Made by a program: the position numbers and the translations under genes. From contig CM037476.1 in NCBI GenBank assembly GCA_021014325.1, positions 18,698,827-18,762,826 of the forward strand: a DNA stretch of 64,000 bases, given 5' to 3'. Below are positions 46,501 to 58,000 of the stretch, one piece after another. Position 1 is the stretch's first letter; the number at the start of each line of letters is the position of its first letter. The notes under the pieces are model-generated. The model was not told the DNA's origin. It was given only the letters and a program-made list of their open reading frames with translations, and ran no database searches. The stretch is from Plazaster borealis (Eukaryota > Echinodermata > Asteroidea > Forcipulatida > Labidiasteridae).

Positions 46501-47606
46501 TCTATAGCTAGATCTGCTGTAAGATTAACTCCATTGAGTTGCCAAGTTGAGTCCTGGCTGGCTGGCATTCCCAGAAGATTCAGAACTGAAAGGTTTTGAC
46601 ACATACACAAAAGCTTTCATAAAACATCAACCATTGGGAACTAGGAAGGGAAACACAGATCTGTTGACGTTTGTTGTATTGTTTATTTGTGATTTTACCA
46701 AACGTCAACAATGCAGTTATACTTAAAGGAACGTTACAGAACTGGTAATTAAAATTTTCTTTAAGATCACAGATTTACATAAAACTTACATGGTCTAATG
46801 ATGATGATAGTAGAAAACATCCCTAGAAATATTTCTGTCTGGAATGCCATATTATTTGATGAGAAAAAATAAAACTAATTTCCGATTGGAGTTTATCGCT
46901 CATGAGCGTTTTATTCATGCATTGTATAACACATGCAAATGTGTAATCGGTTTTTCACTATTTTCTCGTGACCCAGATGGCCGATCGATCTCAAACTCTG
47001 CAGGTTTGTCAGTTTATGTATATGGTGGATTATATAAAGTGCTTACACTGCCAGCAACTGTTTTGTTAGCAAAAACCAATTCTGTAATGTTCCTTTAATT
47101 CTCACCTGTTTTGTGTGATTGGTGTTTGTTTGGGGTTTTTTTATTGGACCTCTATAAGACTCTTTTCATTTGACTACAGGTTTATAACAAATCAAGCTAA
47201 TCATTTATGAAATGTGAATGCAATGCAAATTATTGCATAAATTAATTAGAAAATTTTATAAATTAACGTCCCTCGCAGTAACGGAATTAACAAATGGGAG
47301 TTGACATATTAAATACAAGGGAACATACAGTATTAAAGACTAGCGGAATTAAGGCAAATAAAAAGCAGTAACTGAAATCAACAACGAACATTCTTGTTAA
47401 ATCCAGAACATAAATATTGAGTTCACACAGAGATCAGTACTATTATTATTGTCAATATGGAACCGGAGTTTACAGTTAAGATGTCTAAACCACTTACATG
47501 TGAGACTGGGGCACCGGCAGCAGGATAGCGGGCAAAGCCACACGAGGATTCCAAAGAGAAATACAGAGAAGTTTTTCACGAGCAACATTCCCCCGCAGTT
47601 AGCCAT
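43235..47606 (-). CDS. Lectin gene C: diverged F-type lectin with PAN-like domain, 5 exons
   Basis: Exons on the minus strand are 47606-47498, 46585-46454, 44582-44493, 44105-43848 and 43506-43235. The joined CDS is 861 nt, 286 residues, with phase-1 introns like A and B. The signal peptide begins MANCGGMLLVKNFSVFLFGI. The FTP scaffold is kept (HPWWMVDLG, ARYVSVD, LTLCELMVEE), but the sugar site is changed. CSHTH or CTHT becomes CSRTD, so the histidine is lost; RGDCC becomes REGKY; only the two arginines (R106, R113) remain. The PAN domain has lost its last cysteine (PGFLVY instead of PGCMVY) and ends VVRG. The frame is fully open and splice sites are good, so this looks like a working gene with altered binding rather than a pseudogene. 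The gene is compact (4.4 kb) because intron 1 is only 0.9 kb. Confidence 0.86.
43848..44105 (-). CDS. Lectin C exon 4: C-terminal half of F-type lectin domain
   Basis: 258 nt between CTGACAG and donor GTTAGT, phase 1 at both ends, one codon longer than A and B. It encodes ERYNGIKVRAGLETD, AACGLPV, LCNPPVIARYVSVD and SLTLCELMVEE. Confidence 0.85.
44493..44582 (-). CDS. Lectin C exon 3: altered sugar-binding loop
   Basis: 90 nt, acceptor GTTTCAG, donor GTAAGT. It encodes SVHPWWMVDLG, NHCLGRVTLVN and REGKY, where A and B have RGDCC. No internal ATG. Confidence 0.86.
45226..45474. mobile_element. hAT-like MITE, chimeric copy
   Basis: Starts CAGAGCCGTATATTGAGAG and ends ATATACGGCTCTG. It is 249 bp rather than 200. 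The first ~95 bp are the complement of its own last ~95 bp, so it is nearly a perfect palindrome, and the middle carries the normal internal text once. Flanked by GTAAATTC on both sides. Confidence 0.82.
45483..45683. mobile_element. hAT-like MITE, second copy in tandem
   Basis: A normal 201 bp copy, CAGAGCTGTGTATTGAGAG to ACACGGCTCTG. The 8 bp GTAAATTC occurs before it (45475-45482), after it (45684-45691) and before the first element (45218-45225), so the two elements share a target duplication. Confidence 0.87.
45770..46115. repeat. Two tandem copies of an interspersed repeat
   Basis: Each copy runs from ACGTTTGTGAATCCCGTAAA through GACGTCCTCGCTCTGTCAA-like text to AGTCCTCGGTTTCAACGGG. 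A single inverted relative is at 15505-15750. Confidence 0.7.
46454..46585 (-). CDS. Lectin C exon 2: N-terminal part of F-type lectin domain
   Basis: 132 nt; the acceptor is TTTCAG before TTCTGAAT and the donor GTAAGT. It encodes VLNLLGMPASQDST, TADLAIDGDERT and FTCSRT. The Arg replaces the histidine found in A and B. Confidence 0.84.
47498..47606 (-). CDS. Lectin C exon 1: signal peptide
   Basis: Encodes MANCGGMLLVKNFSVFLFGI then LVWLCPLSCCRCPSLT, ending at donor GTAAGT in phase 1; one codon longer than in A and B. Confidence 0.83.
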
Positions 47607-47677
47607 CTTGACAACTCGGCACACCTCCACTGGTATGAATCGGAATTTACCTTTTAACTATAGCTATAGATCGAGAC

Positions 47678-47722
47678 GCGACGTGTGCCATGCACGATGA
47701 TATGCTTCTATTCAGTCAACCA
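47678..47722 (-). promoter_or_regulatory. Diverged promoter block of lectin C
   Basis: On the minus strand it reads TGGTTGACTGAAT, then GCATATCATCGTGCATGGCA and CACGTCGCG. It keeps the frame of the A and B blocks but lacks TGACGTCA. It is 72 bp upstream of the ATG. Confidence 0.4.
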
Positions 47723-47754
47723 ATTGGACTCGTAGGTCACATTTTCACATTGGT

Positions 47755-48116
47755 TGCACTGTGTACACGTTAATACTCAAAATGTATATTAGCATAAAAA
47801 CTGACTTGGTAATGAGCAACAGAGAGCTGTTGATATAGTATAAAACATTGTAAGATATGACTCCCTCTGAAGTAACGTAGTTTTTGAGAAAGAGGTAATT
47901 TCTCACTAAAATAATAAAAACTTCTTGCAAGAAGTTTTAGTCCTATCTGAAAGCACACAAATTTGTACAACAAGGGTGTTTTTTCTTTCATCATTTTCTT
48001 GCAACTTCGATGACCAATTGAGCCCAAATTTTCACAGGCTTGTTATTTTATGCATATGTTGGGATACACCAAAGTAGAACACTGGTCTTTGACAATTACC
48101 AAACGTGTAGGATTTA
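47755..48116. mobile_element. TTAAAGG-type TIR repeat upstream of lectin C
   Basis: Same orientation as 31252; the terminal repeats are eroded (GTGTACACGTTAATACTC at the left, ACGTGTAGGATTTAAA at the right). The central palindrome is kept. Confidence 0.75.
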
Positions 48117-48290
48117 AAGAGTTCCAAACATTCAATAATATCAAGTGAAAATACCAAAACAGCCAATTTAAGGTTTTTCTATACTGGAAAGCATTTGGGT
48201 ATCAAAATGTTGTTTAAAATTAATGCAGGGAAAGTCTGCTGCCTCGGGAGCATCTCAAAGTCTCCAAGTGGACTGTGGATGACATCATAT

Positions 48291-48680
48291 GTAAAGGGAT
48301 TGTATACGTTTGGAATTGGGACCCACCGTTTCTTTCAATCATAGTTGTAGATATATACCATAAAACTAACCTGTGAAAATTGCATTTCAAAAGGTGGTGG
48401 AGTTTTTGAGATATTGCCGAAAATCGAGAGCGTTTATGTCCACGCAGGAAGACTAATTTGCAAATGGAATACACTATCTGAGAAACGTTACTGCAGTTAC
48501 GCTTCACATATTCAAATTTTTTGGGGATAAAAAGTGATATTTGTCCATAACCGCAGGTCTTCGCAGTGAAACGTTTATCAAAATGCATTATACTACCCAA
48601 AGCTGCTGTACTTCTTACCAGGTAGTTTGTATTGCCATTAATTTTCAGTCTCATTACCATACGTATACAGACCCTTTAAG
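48291..48680. mobile_element. TTAAGGG-type TIR repeat
   Basis: Left end GTAAAGGGATTGTATACGTT; right end ACGTATACAGACCCTTTAA. About 390 bp, the most complete copy of this family in the window. The 146-codon minus-strand frame spanning it is not a recognised protein. Confidence 0.75.
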
Positions 48681-49986
48681 AGGACCACTATGTAGAATCA
48701 ATGAGTTAAAGGAAACACTAGACCCAAAACATTGGACCTTATTCACAATGTGAACTTTATGTGGAGAGTAAAGTTGAATGTATCACTTTACGCATTTTGG
48801 TTAATCAGTGCCTTAAGGTTGCAATGAGTTCTTTCAAAACGCAACATGAAAGTAATATCCCGCCGTATCCATTGTTATTCAAAATCACTTGTCATTATAT
48901 AGAACTAGATTGGAGCAAAAACTCAATTTGTCCTGTTTTGGGAAAAATAATAAATTATAACAATAATTTAAAAAATAATAATAATAATAACAGGATTTGT
49001 AGAGTGCCTGTTGCAAGCTTCAAAGTGCTTTACAGTATAAACAATATGTAAAAGGGAAGAAAATCGAAAGAAATAAAATGTGAAATGGGAGAATTTAACA
49101 CACTAAGAAACCTAATCAATTCCATATTAAGTATAAAAGTTACATAAATACAACGACAAAAAAAAGAGAAAAGTTATAAAAAGGGTAAAAAGAGGGGAGA
49201 GGTTATCAGCATATTCCTTTTCCGTTTGCTGTGTTTTTTTCACTCTCAGGAAAACTCAGGAAAGAAACCACTATTGGATGAAAAATAGTAAAACGTTGAG
49301 GTTTGCCAACTATTCCTTTAAATATTGAACCTGACTAGGGGGGGGGGTCAATACCGATGGGTCTATGGCATAATTTGGCTCAAATCGAACGCGTCGGCTC
49401 CCTTGCTAACGTCAAGTGATTAACCTGATGTGTACCCATGGCAACATTACTACAGATCGTTACATCATTAGTTAGTCCTTGGAGAAAAAAAAATGGTCGG
49501 TTTATAACTAAACACTGTCATGCATAAAACATGACAAAAATGGGATTTTTGTAAAGAAATGTATTTTGTATTACCAGCTCCTTCTTTTAGACCAATAAAT
49601 TTAGCTCCTACTTTTAGACCATTTAATTTGCACGAATCTTTTGGGGAATTTATAATACAACATAGATTGTTTGCTCTAATTCCGACATGTTGAAATGGGA
49701 TTAGGCTAAAGCACAGGTGTTATCTACCAAATATTTTAAACTGAATTGTTTAATAAAAATTGCCGAGTGGATAATAATCGTCGCGTATAGTATTGGTAAC
49801 TTTTGAACATGACTGGTGTAACAACATAGGGTTCTAAGTGGTATGTAAGGGTTTTTTCTCAAATTAAATTGGTCAACTTACTTGTATTCATAATAACAAC
49901 AACGCCATACAAACACTGTTTTATCAGCACATCGTTCGTGTGGTATGTCTATGTATACGTCCTTCGGAAGAGAATCGCTCGACTCT
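48681..49986. other. Intergenic stretch with LINE/SINE-tail motifs
   Basis: 48950-49050 (AATAATAATAATAACAGG followed by GAGTGCCTGTTGCAAGC and AAGTGCTTTACA) looks like the 3' tail of a non-LTR element. 49928-49997 resembles the block repeated at 9752 and 10616. No gene. Confidence 0.45.
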
Positions 49987-50430
49987 TATGGTGGCCGTGA
50001 AGGGACATCGCATAACGCGAATATGTGGGCATTGCGACGTCGTGAAATTATTCACAAATATGCGAATATATATTTGCAATGCCGTGAACATTCTTGCGTA
50101 CCTTAGGGATGGTGTCATATTTGCGGACAATTTGTCGGGCAGGAATGTAGTCATGGCCCCTTTACGTATGACTACACGTGTGTACACGGGAACTTGGCGA
50201 CTGCTTGTAGACTAGAATCTCAGACCAGATACAAGAAACTCCCCTGACTGTTAGAAATAATATCCAAATGTATGCGACCAAAGTATGCGAAAACGAATCA
50301 TGACATTGCAAAAACATATTTATTCACAATAATATGTGAACACAATTTGCAAATAATTTCACAACATCGCAAATAATTATTTGCGCACATAATTATTTGC
50401 GAAATGCGATGTCGCTTCAGGGCCACCATA
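49987..50430. mobile_element. TATGGTGGCC MITE
   Basis: Inverted ends TATGGTGGCCGTGAAGGGAC and TCGCTTCAGGGCCACCATA, with TA at both edges. The interior has repeated ATTTGCG and its complement. The 87- and 91-codon frames on either strand are inside it. Confidence 0.78.
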
Positions 50431-51229
50431 CGATCTCGCATAACATCTAATGAAAGGGTATAATTATACCCCCCCAAAAAAAAAAAAAAAAATTATCGTG
50501 TTCCAAATATTAAATTTACTGAATCTTCAATACCGGTAGTCGATTGATGACTTTGGTGTTCGATTTAGGCGTACGAGGCAAGGGTTAAGGCAACTTCGGG
50601 CATAACAGTTGGGAAAATCGGGCATAGCAAGAAGAAATCAAATTGGGCACAGAAAGCGAAAATGGCGTTTTACCCGGTATTACAAATGACACTTGTGTTT
50701 TTATCTGTGTCAAATTTCGGGCAAATCAACCCCACTCTGCCCCTTAACCAAAAGGTCCCCCATACGCCCATGGTTTGATTGTTCAGTTTTTATAAATGTT
50801 TTTCAAATTTTAAAATACAGAGAGAAAGAAGATAGCACCAATTTTGTCTACAACTGTTTGACGTTGACCTTACAAGGGTTGCTCCACAAGGACGCTGTGA
50901 TAAAGTAAGAGCTGGTTCTTAAAACTCAGAGTTGGAGAATTTGTTTAATTTATCACTCTGCGCATCACGGTTTCAGTGCATTTCGTTTGAGTTCTTTCAA
51001 AATTCAGCATACAGTTAATACTGCATCTATTATGCCATCTTTTCACTGCAAATCACTGTGATTATGATTATTGCGTAATCAAGGTAATTTATAATTATAG
51101 CAATAATAAACCGCATTTGTAAAGCGCATATCACTGCAAAGTCCCTATGCGCTTTATATGAATAAAAGAAAACAACAAGGTACAAATAAAATACCAACGG
51201 AAGAACAAACTACTGATAGATGATTGTTG
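50431..51229. other. Intergenic stretch
   Basis: Contains an A run (50475-50492) and a repeat-tail motif GTAAAGCGCATATCACTGCA (51119-51138). The sequence 51105-51230 may be the 3' untranslated tail of the LINE fragment that follows on the minus strand. Confidence 0.45.
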
Positions 51230-51500
51230 AATTTTACGAGTTTTGAATTGCTCAACCATGTGCTTCCTTAGTAACAAACTCAGGTATTCCATTCAGCAGT
51301 TAAGCTGCAGCTACTTGGAATGACCGAGCTCCGTATGATTTTGTACCAGGGGTGGAAGTGACAAGAAGGGACTTTGATTTGGAACGTAAATTTCTAGAAG
51401 GAATATATTTGTGAATTAGGTACTGGAGATGAACTGGGGCTGTGCCTTGTAAATAATGAAAAAGTAGGGTGGAGAAGTTTAAGCTTAATTCCAAGTTGAA
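51230..51500 (-). pseudogene. LINE reverse-transcriptase C-terminal fragment
   Basis: Minus strand: LLFHYLQGTAPVHLQYLIHK, then YIPSRNLRSKSKSLLVTSTP and KSYGARSFQVAAA. After an in-frame stop, LLNGIPEFVTKEAHG follows. This is the usual end of non-LTR (CR1/L2/jockey-like) ORF2, where the text is H-G-x-A-P-x-Y-L, R-x-L-R-S and Y-G-x-R-x-F. 5'-truncated, as most LINE copies are. Confidence 0.7.
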
Positions 51501-52174
51501 CAGGGAGTCAATGCAGATTCAGCAGGACGGGGGCTTATGATCTTGTGTGAATAATAGGCCTACCCCTATATACCGGTACCACTGTTGATTCAAACCCAGC
51601 ACGCAGAGCATATTATAATACTAGACAAATAACACAGAAAAGAAACCATGTAAAACCAAACTGAACCATATAAATTATACTGAAACGTTGAAGATGACTA
51701 CTGGGTTAGTTCCTCTAATTATACGAGACGGCTTGCTTGGTAACGTTAAAAATTGTTATCCTTTCGTGTAGTATCTATGACAACGGAGCAACAAACAGAT
51801 TACCCAGTTAGTTTCCTTTGTGGTTTGTTACTTGGTATTTGAAATAAATAACTACATCCCCGTGAACGCGATCCCTCTCGTGACACTTCCCATGTTGTAT
51901 CGTAAACTCGGGTGTGATCCCTGGCATACATCAGATACAGGTTGAATGGCTTCTGACTGGCACCCCGATCAAAAACATTTACAAAATAGGGAGACCGCCA
52001 ACATAAGGGCTAGATAGCTTATATGGTAGTGTTCCGGTGTTCATAGGGAAATCTGTCCCGGAAATTCTGTCTCAACACGGTAGTGTGTCGGTGTCATATG
52101 GAAATCTGCCCCCAGGAGATTCTGTCTCAACATGGGCTGAAGAAATTTGATTCAATAGAGGGGTGCTATCAGAA
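51501..52174. other. Intergenic stretch with a short internal duplication
   Basis: 52022-52080 and 52081-52135 are imperfect repeats containing GGAAATCTG and ATTCTGTCTCAACA. No gene. Confidence 0.4.
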
Positions 52175-52275
52175 GAATGTGTACACAGTTCGCCGTATGG
52201 GGGACAGAATCTCCTGCAACACCGACACGTTAATCCGGAGGTCGCAGGTTCAAGTCCCACTCTTAGTCAATATTT
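52175..52275 (+). mobile_element. tRNA-like SINE head
   Basis: GGTTCAAGTCC (52247-52257) is a good Pol III B box, followed by CACTCTTAGTC. The region before it (TTCGCCGTATGGGGGACAG) could supply a weak A box. It abuts the duplicated segment starting at 52289. Confidence 0.45.
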
Positions 52276-52288
52276 AATTTTTTCTTTA

Positions 52289-52820
52289 TGCAGGCTTTCA
52301 TCATTCTGAACTGTCTTTGCCCAACGTGATTGAAGGAAGGCGTCTGTGGAATGTGTGATAATGGTGACTATGGCTGACCAGTGAAGTTGAAGGTTTCTTT
52401 GGAGTGTGTGGTATTGGTTTTCTGACGATTTGGAGATCTACAAAGGTAGGATAAGATCTTTGGGACACCGAAAAGGTATGAGAACACCTAACCCAGTTTC
52501 CTCCCGATCAAGCCCCGCCCCTTTTTCTACAGGTACTTGTTGGCGTTGTCCTCTTGTTTTTCTAGTAGCAAGTTGGTCGTGGCCAGTGTTGCTATACTTT
52601 TCATCTTTTTATCAATGGAAACTTTCTGGGAATGACACTGCTATGTTCATTTTCATGACGTCATAAAGCGATTAGCGGTAAACCATGTGGACTCGAGCCC
52701 ACCCCACCCGCCTGCGTGTCAGAGTAGAGTGAAACATAAAGTCTTCTTTAGACCATCAGTAAAGCCGACAAGATAGTTCTGTAATTCAAAATCAGTCGAT
52801 GAAAATTATTGTCTTAGGAA
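52289..52820. repeat. Duplicated segment, paired with 15821-16625
   Basis: Matches the 15.8 kb copy almost end to end but lacks its CT microsatellite; at that point it reads GCTATACTTTTCATC. The right part includes the reverse-complement tRNA-like B box near 52691. Confidence 0.75.
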
Positions 52821-52831
52821 TATTATAAAAT

Positions 52832-53205
52832 TTAAAGGTATTGTACACGTTTGGTAATGAATCAAAACAAATATTAGCATAACAACTTACCTGGTAACAA
52901 GCAACGGAGAGCTATTGGTAGTACAAAACATTGTAGGAAACGACTCCCTCTTAAGTATCGTAGTTTTTGAGAAAGAGGTAATTTCTCACTAAAATAATAA
53001 AAACTTCTTGCAAGAAGTTTTTATTCATATTTGAAAGCATACAAATTTGTACAACAAGGGTGTTTTTTCTTTCATCATTTCCTTGCAACTTTGATGACCA
53101 TTTGAGCCCAAATGTTCACAGGCTTGTTATTTTATGCATATGTTGGGATACTCCAAGTGAGAACACTTATCTTTGACAATTTCCAAACGTGTTCAGTGCC
53201 TTTAA
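52832..53205. mobile_element. TTAAAGG-type TIR repeat
   Basis: Complete copy, TTAAAGGTATTGTACACGTT to GTTCAGTGCCTTTAA, about 374 bp, with the central AAACTTCTTGCAAGAAGTTT palindrome. Confidence 0.87.
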
Positions 53206-53583
53206 TTAGATAAGCTCAATTACTCAACTTTAATACTTCAGATGCGCGAAACAAAATACATTTTCAGAATCAATCAATCAAACAAAATACCAATCAGACA
53301 ACAGAAGTATTGATAGAACAATTCAGAAGGTTAAATTTTGTTTTGTTATTTCTGATGTAAATAACACACCAATTAAACTATGTTAAATTAGATGAAAATG
53401 GTAGCAAAAATTACAACATAGGCCTAATGTCGCAGTAAAGATTCGCGGCGTTTATGTTTGGTCATTCGAATTCACTATTATTGCAGCTTTCGGGTTTTGA
53501 TTTCCAGTAGACTTAAGTAAAGTATAAAATTGCATGTCTATTGTTGAATTTGGCTAACCATGGATATGGAGGAAGGGGATATG
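53206..53583. other. AT-rich spacer
   Basis: No gene or repeat recognised. Confidence 0.4.
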
Positions 53584-53853
53584 CAACTCTGAGTTTTTGG
53601 GAGGTGCTTGCAAGTTTGGAACGCCAAAGAATCATAAGGTCCGATATAAACACATCAATTGGTCTTTTGCATCGATCGATCGATCGGTCCTTTTATCGAT
53701 CGATTGGTGTTTTTCATTGATTGATTGATTGATTGATTGATTAAATAAGAGCGATGAAAAAGAGACCAATCGATGTGTTAATAGGAATGTATGCCTCTTT
53801 GGCGTTCCATACATGCAAGCCCACCCCCCCCCCCCCCATCAAACTCAGAGTTG
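53584..53853. mobile_element. Foldback element with GATC/GATT repeats in its loop
   Basis: Inverted ends: CAACTCTGAGTTT, then GCTTGCAAGTTTGGAACGCC, against GGCGTTCCATACATGCAAGC and AAACTCAGAGTTG. The loop has an ATCGATCGATCGATCG run (53671-53686) and a GATT run (53718-53742). A poly-C tract sits just inside the right end. Confidence 0.75.
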
Positions 53854-54584
53854 AACTGGTTGTCACTTTCATTAAGAAGATATTTCTTGTTACGCTCATT
53901 TGTGTTTAAGCAGATATTTTTAAAAAATGAGCCCCAAAATACGGCAAATTGAAAACACCGATCAAGGGGATGCCGCGGTGTAGCCTTATATCAATAAACA
54001 ATAAACTACAACATATAGTGAATAAACTCGGACTATACGAGGTCTAAAAGCTTCAGGCATGTTATTCAAAGCCTATACATGAAAAAGGTTAAAATAAATA
54101 CATTTTCTACGAATCTTTGTTAGTTAAACTAACTGACCGGTACATGTATAGATAATTATTTCCTATTTACTAATGTTATTTTTTTATTTTAGTTGACTCA
54201 ATCTATCTGTCCGTTTGTTTAATGTTCTATATTTTAGTGTTTATGTATGTAGGCCCTATACTGATTGAATCAAGGCCATTTAAAATTTCTACAGTTCTCG
54301 TGAACACAGCATATTTATTTATCAGATAATCTATTCTATGTTAGAGTTGAAAGTAACTTTGTGCCTCAGCAGGAAGGTGGTGTATGAATATTATTTGAAT
54401 CAGTTCAACCGTAACATCAATTTCTAAGAAGTCATTCGGGCATGTCAGCAAATGCTTATGATAATGGAGAAAGCTTGGTCTCCCTCTCTACTGCTGGTGC
54501 TTACGACGAACCCGACGAGTGTTTCGCCAGTCACTGCCTCTGTGCGGTTAAATCGTTTATTTACTATGACATCTGTGGATAGGT
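53854..54584. other. Upstream region of the SLC22 gene
   Basis: AT-rich to about 54420, then more GC-balanced (54430-54560). No other gene is seen; the distal part may hold regulatory sequence for the transporter. Confidence 0.4.
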
Positions 54585-54592
54585 TATAAATA
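54585..54592 (+). promoter_or_regulatory. TATA box of the SLC22 gene
   Basis: TATAAATA lies 65 bp before the end of the 5' leader, with no ATG between it and the start codon at 54657. A start of transcription about 30 bp downstream would leave a leader of roughly 40 nt. Confidence 0.55.
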
Positions 54593-54656
54593 CGCTTGCC
54601 TGCGAGCAATACCATCGCATTTTACCGGAAAGATATATCCACCCCTCTACAACACA

Positions 54657-55058
54657 ATGCAGTACGAAAACATTTTAAAACACATCGGTGTTATGGGAAA
54701 ATACCAGAAATGTCTAATCGTCGCGGTCCTGTTGCTACAACTGCCGGCTGGCTGCCAATTCATCGGGCAAGTGTTCCTAGCCGCCTTCACGGACCATTGG
54801 TGTAAGGCTCCGGGAATCGCTGCCGCAGTCAACTGTAGTAACCTTGGTATCGAGACTACCTTGGAGTGCCAGGCAGCGCAGAAGAACCGGAGCATCCCGT
54901 ACAAGCTGGACTCTAATGGTAACCTTGTGTACTCTTCGTGCGAGCGATACGCCGAGGTAGAAGTCTCGGAAGTGAATTCGTCCTCATCAGATGTCATCAG
55001 CTGTGATTCGGGGTGGGACTTCGACCGATCCCAGTACACATCAACCATCAATCAGGAT
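54657..55058 (+). CDS. SLC22 exon 1: first helix and large extracellular loop
   Basis: 402 nt ending CAGGAT before donor GTAAGG, phase 0. The start ATG is the first after the TATA box. It holds TM1 and the extracellular loop, with Cys at HWC, NCSN, LECQ, SSCER and SCDSG. The reading frame runs past the donor to 55157, but the paralogue-wide join QD-FSLVCE shows the true end. Confidence 0.92.
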
Positions 55059-58000
55059 GTAAGGTTATCACTTAGCCCAGGTTGGACCCCTCCGTTGCAT
55101 ATAACGCGACGGAGTCCAGGGTATAAAGGTCCTCAGGCATTGCGACAAAATTTATAACCATTTTTTATCATATTTTTACCTTTTTGAGGAAGCTGAAACG
55201 CGACTCACATGTTCCTTGTGTCCTGAACCTTACGCCTGCTCTATTCAGAATTGCCAATTTTATCCTTGGATGACATTATTGTGAAAATAAAATGGAAATT
55301 GACGCATTCGTTGCGACAACCTCAACTGAAATGGAACCAAGTCCACAAAAGAGGGCGCTGTCTAACCCGTAACACTGAACGCTTTTTCTTCCGGGCCACA
55401 GCTCTGTTCCGGGCGGAGTCACAGCGCCAGTGCACAACTTGGACTTATTTTCGGAAATAATGTCATTCATGGATGTATTTGATAGGTTTTGAACTCAGCA
55501 AAAGTGTAATTAAAGGCACCAAGAATAAGTGAATGGAGTTTCAGCTTCTCAAATTAGATAAAAATATTTTAAAATGTTACTCAAAATTTTGTTCGCATTG
55601 TAAAGGATCTTTATACCCAGGACGTCAGTGCAGTGGCACTGACTGACGTCCTACCAGGGCTAGGTTATCACTATACTCTTATACATAAGTACATTGTCGT
55701 TACTTTCTAACTTCAACCTCCCTGATCTTACTTCATAACTCCATTACTACCCTAAATAAACTACTGCAACATGCATACGTTGTGCCAACGTCGATGGACG
55801 TACCGACGTTGGCCCAACCTATGTCGACGTTGTGACGAAGTTGATCCAACGTTGGCCAAACGTTCTGCTTCACCTGTTCGGTTGTCTTCTACAAGCCTTG
55901 GCTTAATCTGACAGCCTCGTACTCTCTTTTATTTTGGTATACATAGACAGTAACTCTTTCCCCTCCATCTGTTGTGCTTATTTCGTTTATCTATGTAATA
56001 TTCTGACATTTTGAGAAGAGTAGTATGAAATTAATGTTGACTTGAATTGAATTGAATTGATGTCCTTTGACGGCAGCATAGTTTAACCTACACCCTAAAT
56101 ACTTCCGGGTCAGAGTTGACCCAAATTTTGATACCGTCTGGGTGAATATGACCCAAAATTACCCGGAAATGGGTAAAACTGACGCAGAATCTGAATACAA
56201 AATCATATTTTTAACCACTTTCCTGGGTCGGACTGACCCGGAATTAGGTCATGCCTCCTGGGGTCAGGAATCCAGGTCAACTCTGACTTGTTTTTTTTTT
56301 TGTTTTTTTTTATAGAGTGTAAGCCTTTTTCAATTCAATTCAACACATATGCAACACATGGAAATTTGGTTGGTAATCCTGTTTTTATCAAGGAAGAAAT
56401 TACATGCCGAGCAAATTGTTGTGCTTAGCAGCTCTATGAAATTGGGCCCAGTGCTTCACGGTATTCACCACTCGTTGGCAACGTTGGAACATAGATTTAT
56501 AAACGCCATGGTACCAAAAGTACACTGTTGTGATCAGCCGGCCCAAGGGTAGGCATGGGTTAAGATTTATATGCAGAGGGAATGGAGCCGTAGCACAAAT
56601 CAAGAGTTCTAGTCATACTAGGCATGAAACATGTTGTTGAAAAATCGTCAGTGTTTTATCTAGTACACAGAGGTTGAAGTCACCTAGGATAAAATTAGGC
56701 GCATCTGGTGAAATCGAATCAAGCTGATTGATGTGATTTGCGACTGATGTCAGTAGAAGATGTCCTATCGGCACCAGGATGTGCACAAGAATGTAGACAA
56801 GTTGAGGAAATCTCCTAGGAATATAAAATGGGTATAACGGAGAGAAGTTCAATGTCTGGGGTGCAGATCTTGTCCCGGACAATAACTGTGTTGCACCATT
56901 TCTCATTGATCTAAAAACATACACCACCACCCAGTCTTTTTCCTGTTGTTTGTCTCTATCAAGTCTAATTGGAGATCCAAAGACATCTATGTGTAGATCC
57001 TTACATGGGATTTGATCGTCTAACCATGTCTCAGTAAAGGCGACTCTAAACTCGTGCATGTAGTTAACTGAGGCTTGAAGCTCATCCATTTTGGGGCGTA
57101 AACGGACATTGCACATTAATATCGTCTTCCAACCTGTTGCAATTTCCTTTGTTTTCTTCTCACACCTCCCCTCTTTCCCGTTTTTTCTCCTATTCCAATG
57201 TTGCTTATTAATGTCAGTTGACTGAGTATCCATGGGGAGCATTTCAACAGGAAAGTCAATAAGTTGAAGATCCAGCAAACCAACAGTACCCTGTTGTAGT
57301 CTCAGAAGGTACTCAGGTGTGCAGCAGTAGCCATTTTGTTGTCCGTTACCATATCCAGACAAACACATCAAAACACTCACGATCAGTACTGCAAAATAAA
57401 TGGTTTTTGCAGACATCCATGTTCACAACCGTGCATGAAGTTGACTTCCACACAGCAATAAGTGAAAGTAGGGATACAATAGCTCACCAAACACAGTAAA
57501 AAAAACAGATAAAAAGGAGTAAAAATGTGGAGCTGACCAAAAGATGATGGTCGCCACTAGGCAGCGCCACTAGGCAGCGCCCTCGAGAGTATATTTAGTC
57601 CAGCAATCAAAACAAGCGTGGAGGTATAAATAAATAAAGGCCTACTGAAAAGAAACGTGCTAGCTTATATTAACTCTTATTTTCGTATACACAGGAAAGA
57701 CTGATGTAAAGGTCTTTAAATTAGCACCAAATTCTTAACTATGAACAAAGACATTCAGAGACAACTCATTCCGTTAATTAAGAGAATGGAAGAGAAAGTG
57801 TAGATTCGTGGATGCCGAAGGTGGGTACATTGTAGTAACGAATCTACACTTCAATAAGAGTTCTCTGACATAATCTTTTTTTCCCAAAGCCATCGACTAT
57901 GTAAATACGTTCGATTTATCAGTTATACGGAAGCCTAGTGCCGCCACATGAACACGAAATAATCTCTTTCTTATCGTGTACGTACAAGATAACTATCATG

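Noticed and set aside
52240..52260. A functional tRNA gene at the GGTTCAAGTCC box
   Set aside because: No cloverleaf can be formed with the upstream sequence; fits a SINE head better.
55059..55157. Extending SLC22 exon 1 to the ORF stop at 55157
   Set aside because: The GTAAGG donor at 55059 joins QD directly to FSLVCE in exon 2, matching the family; the extra 33 codons do not resemble SLC22.
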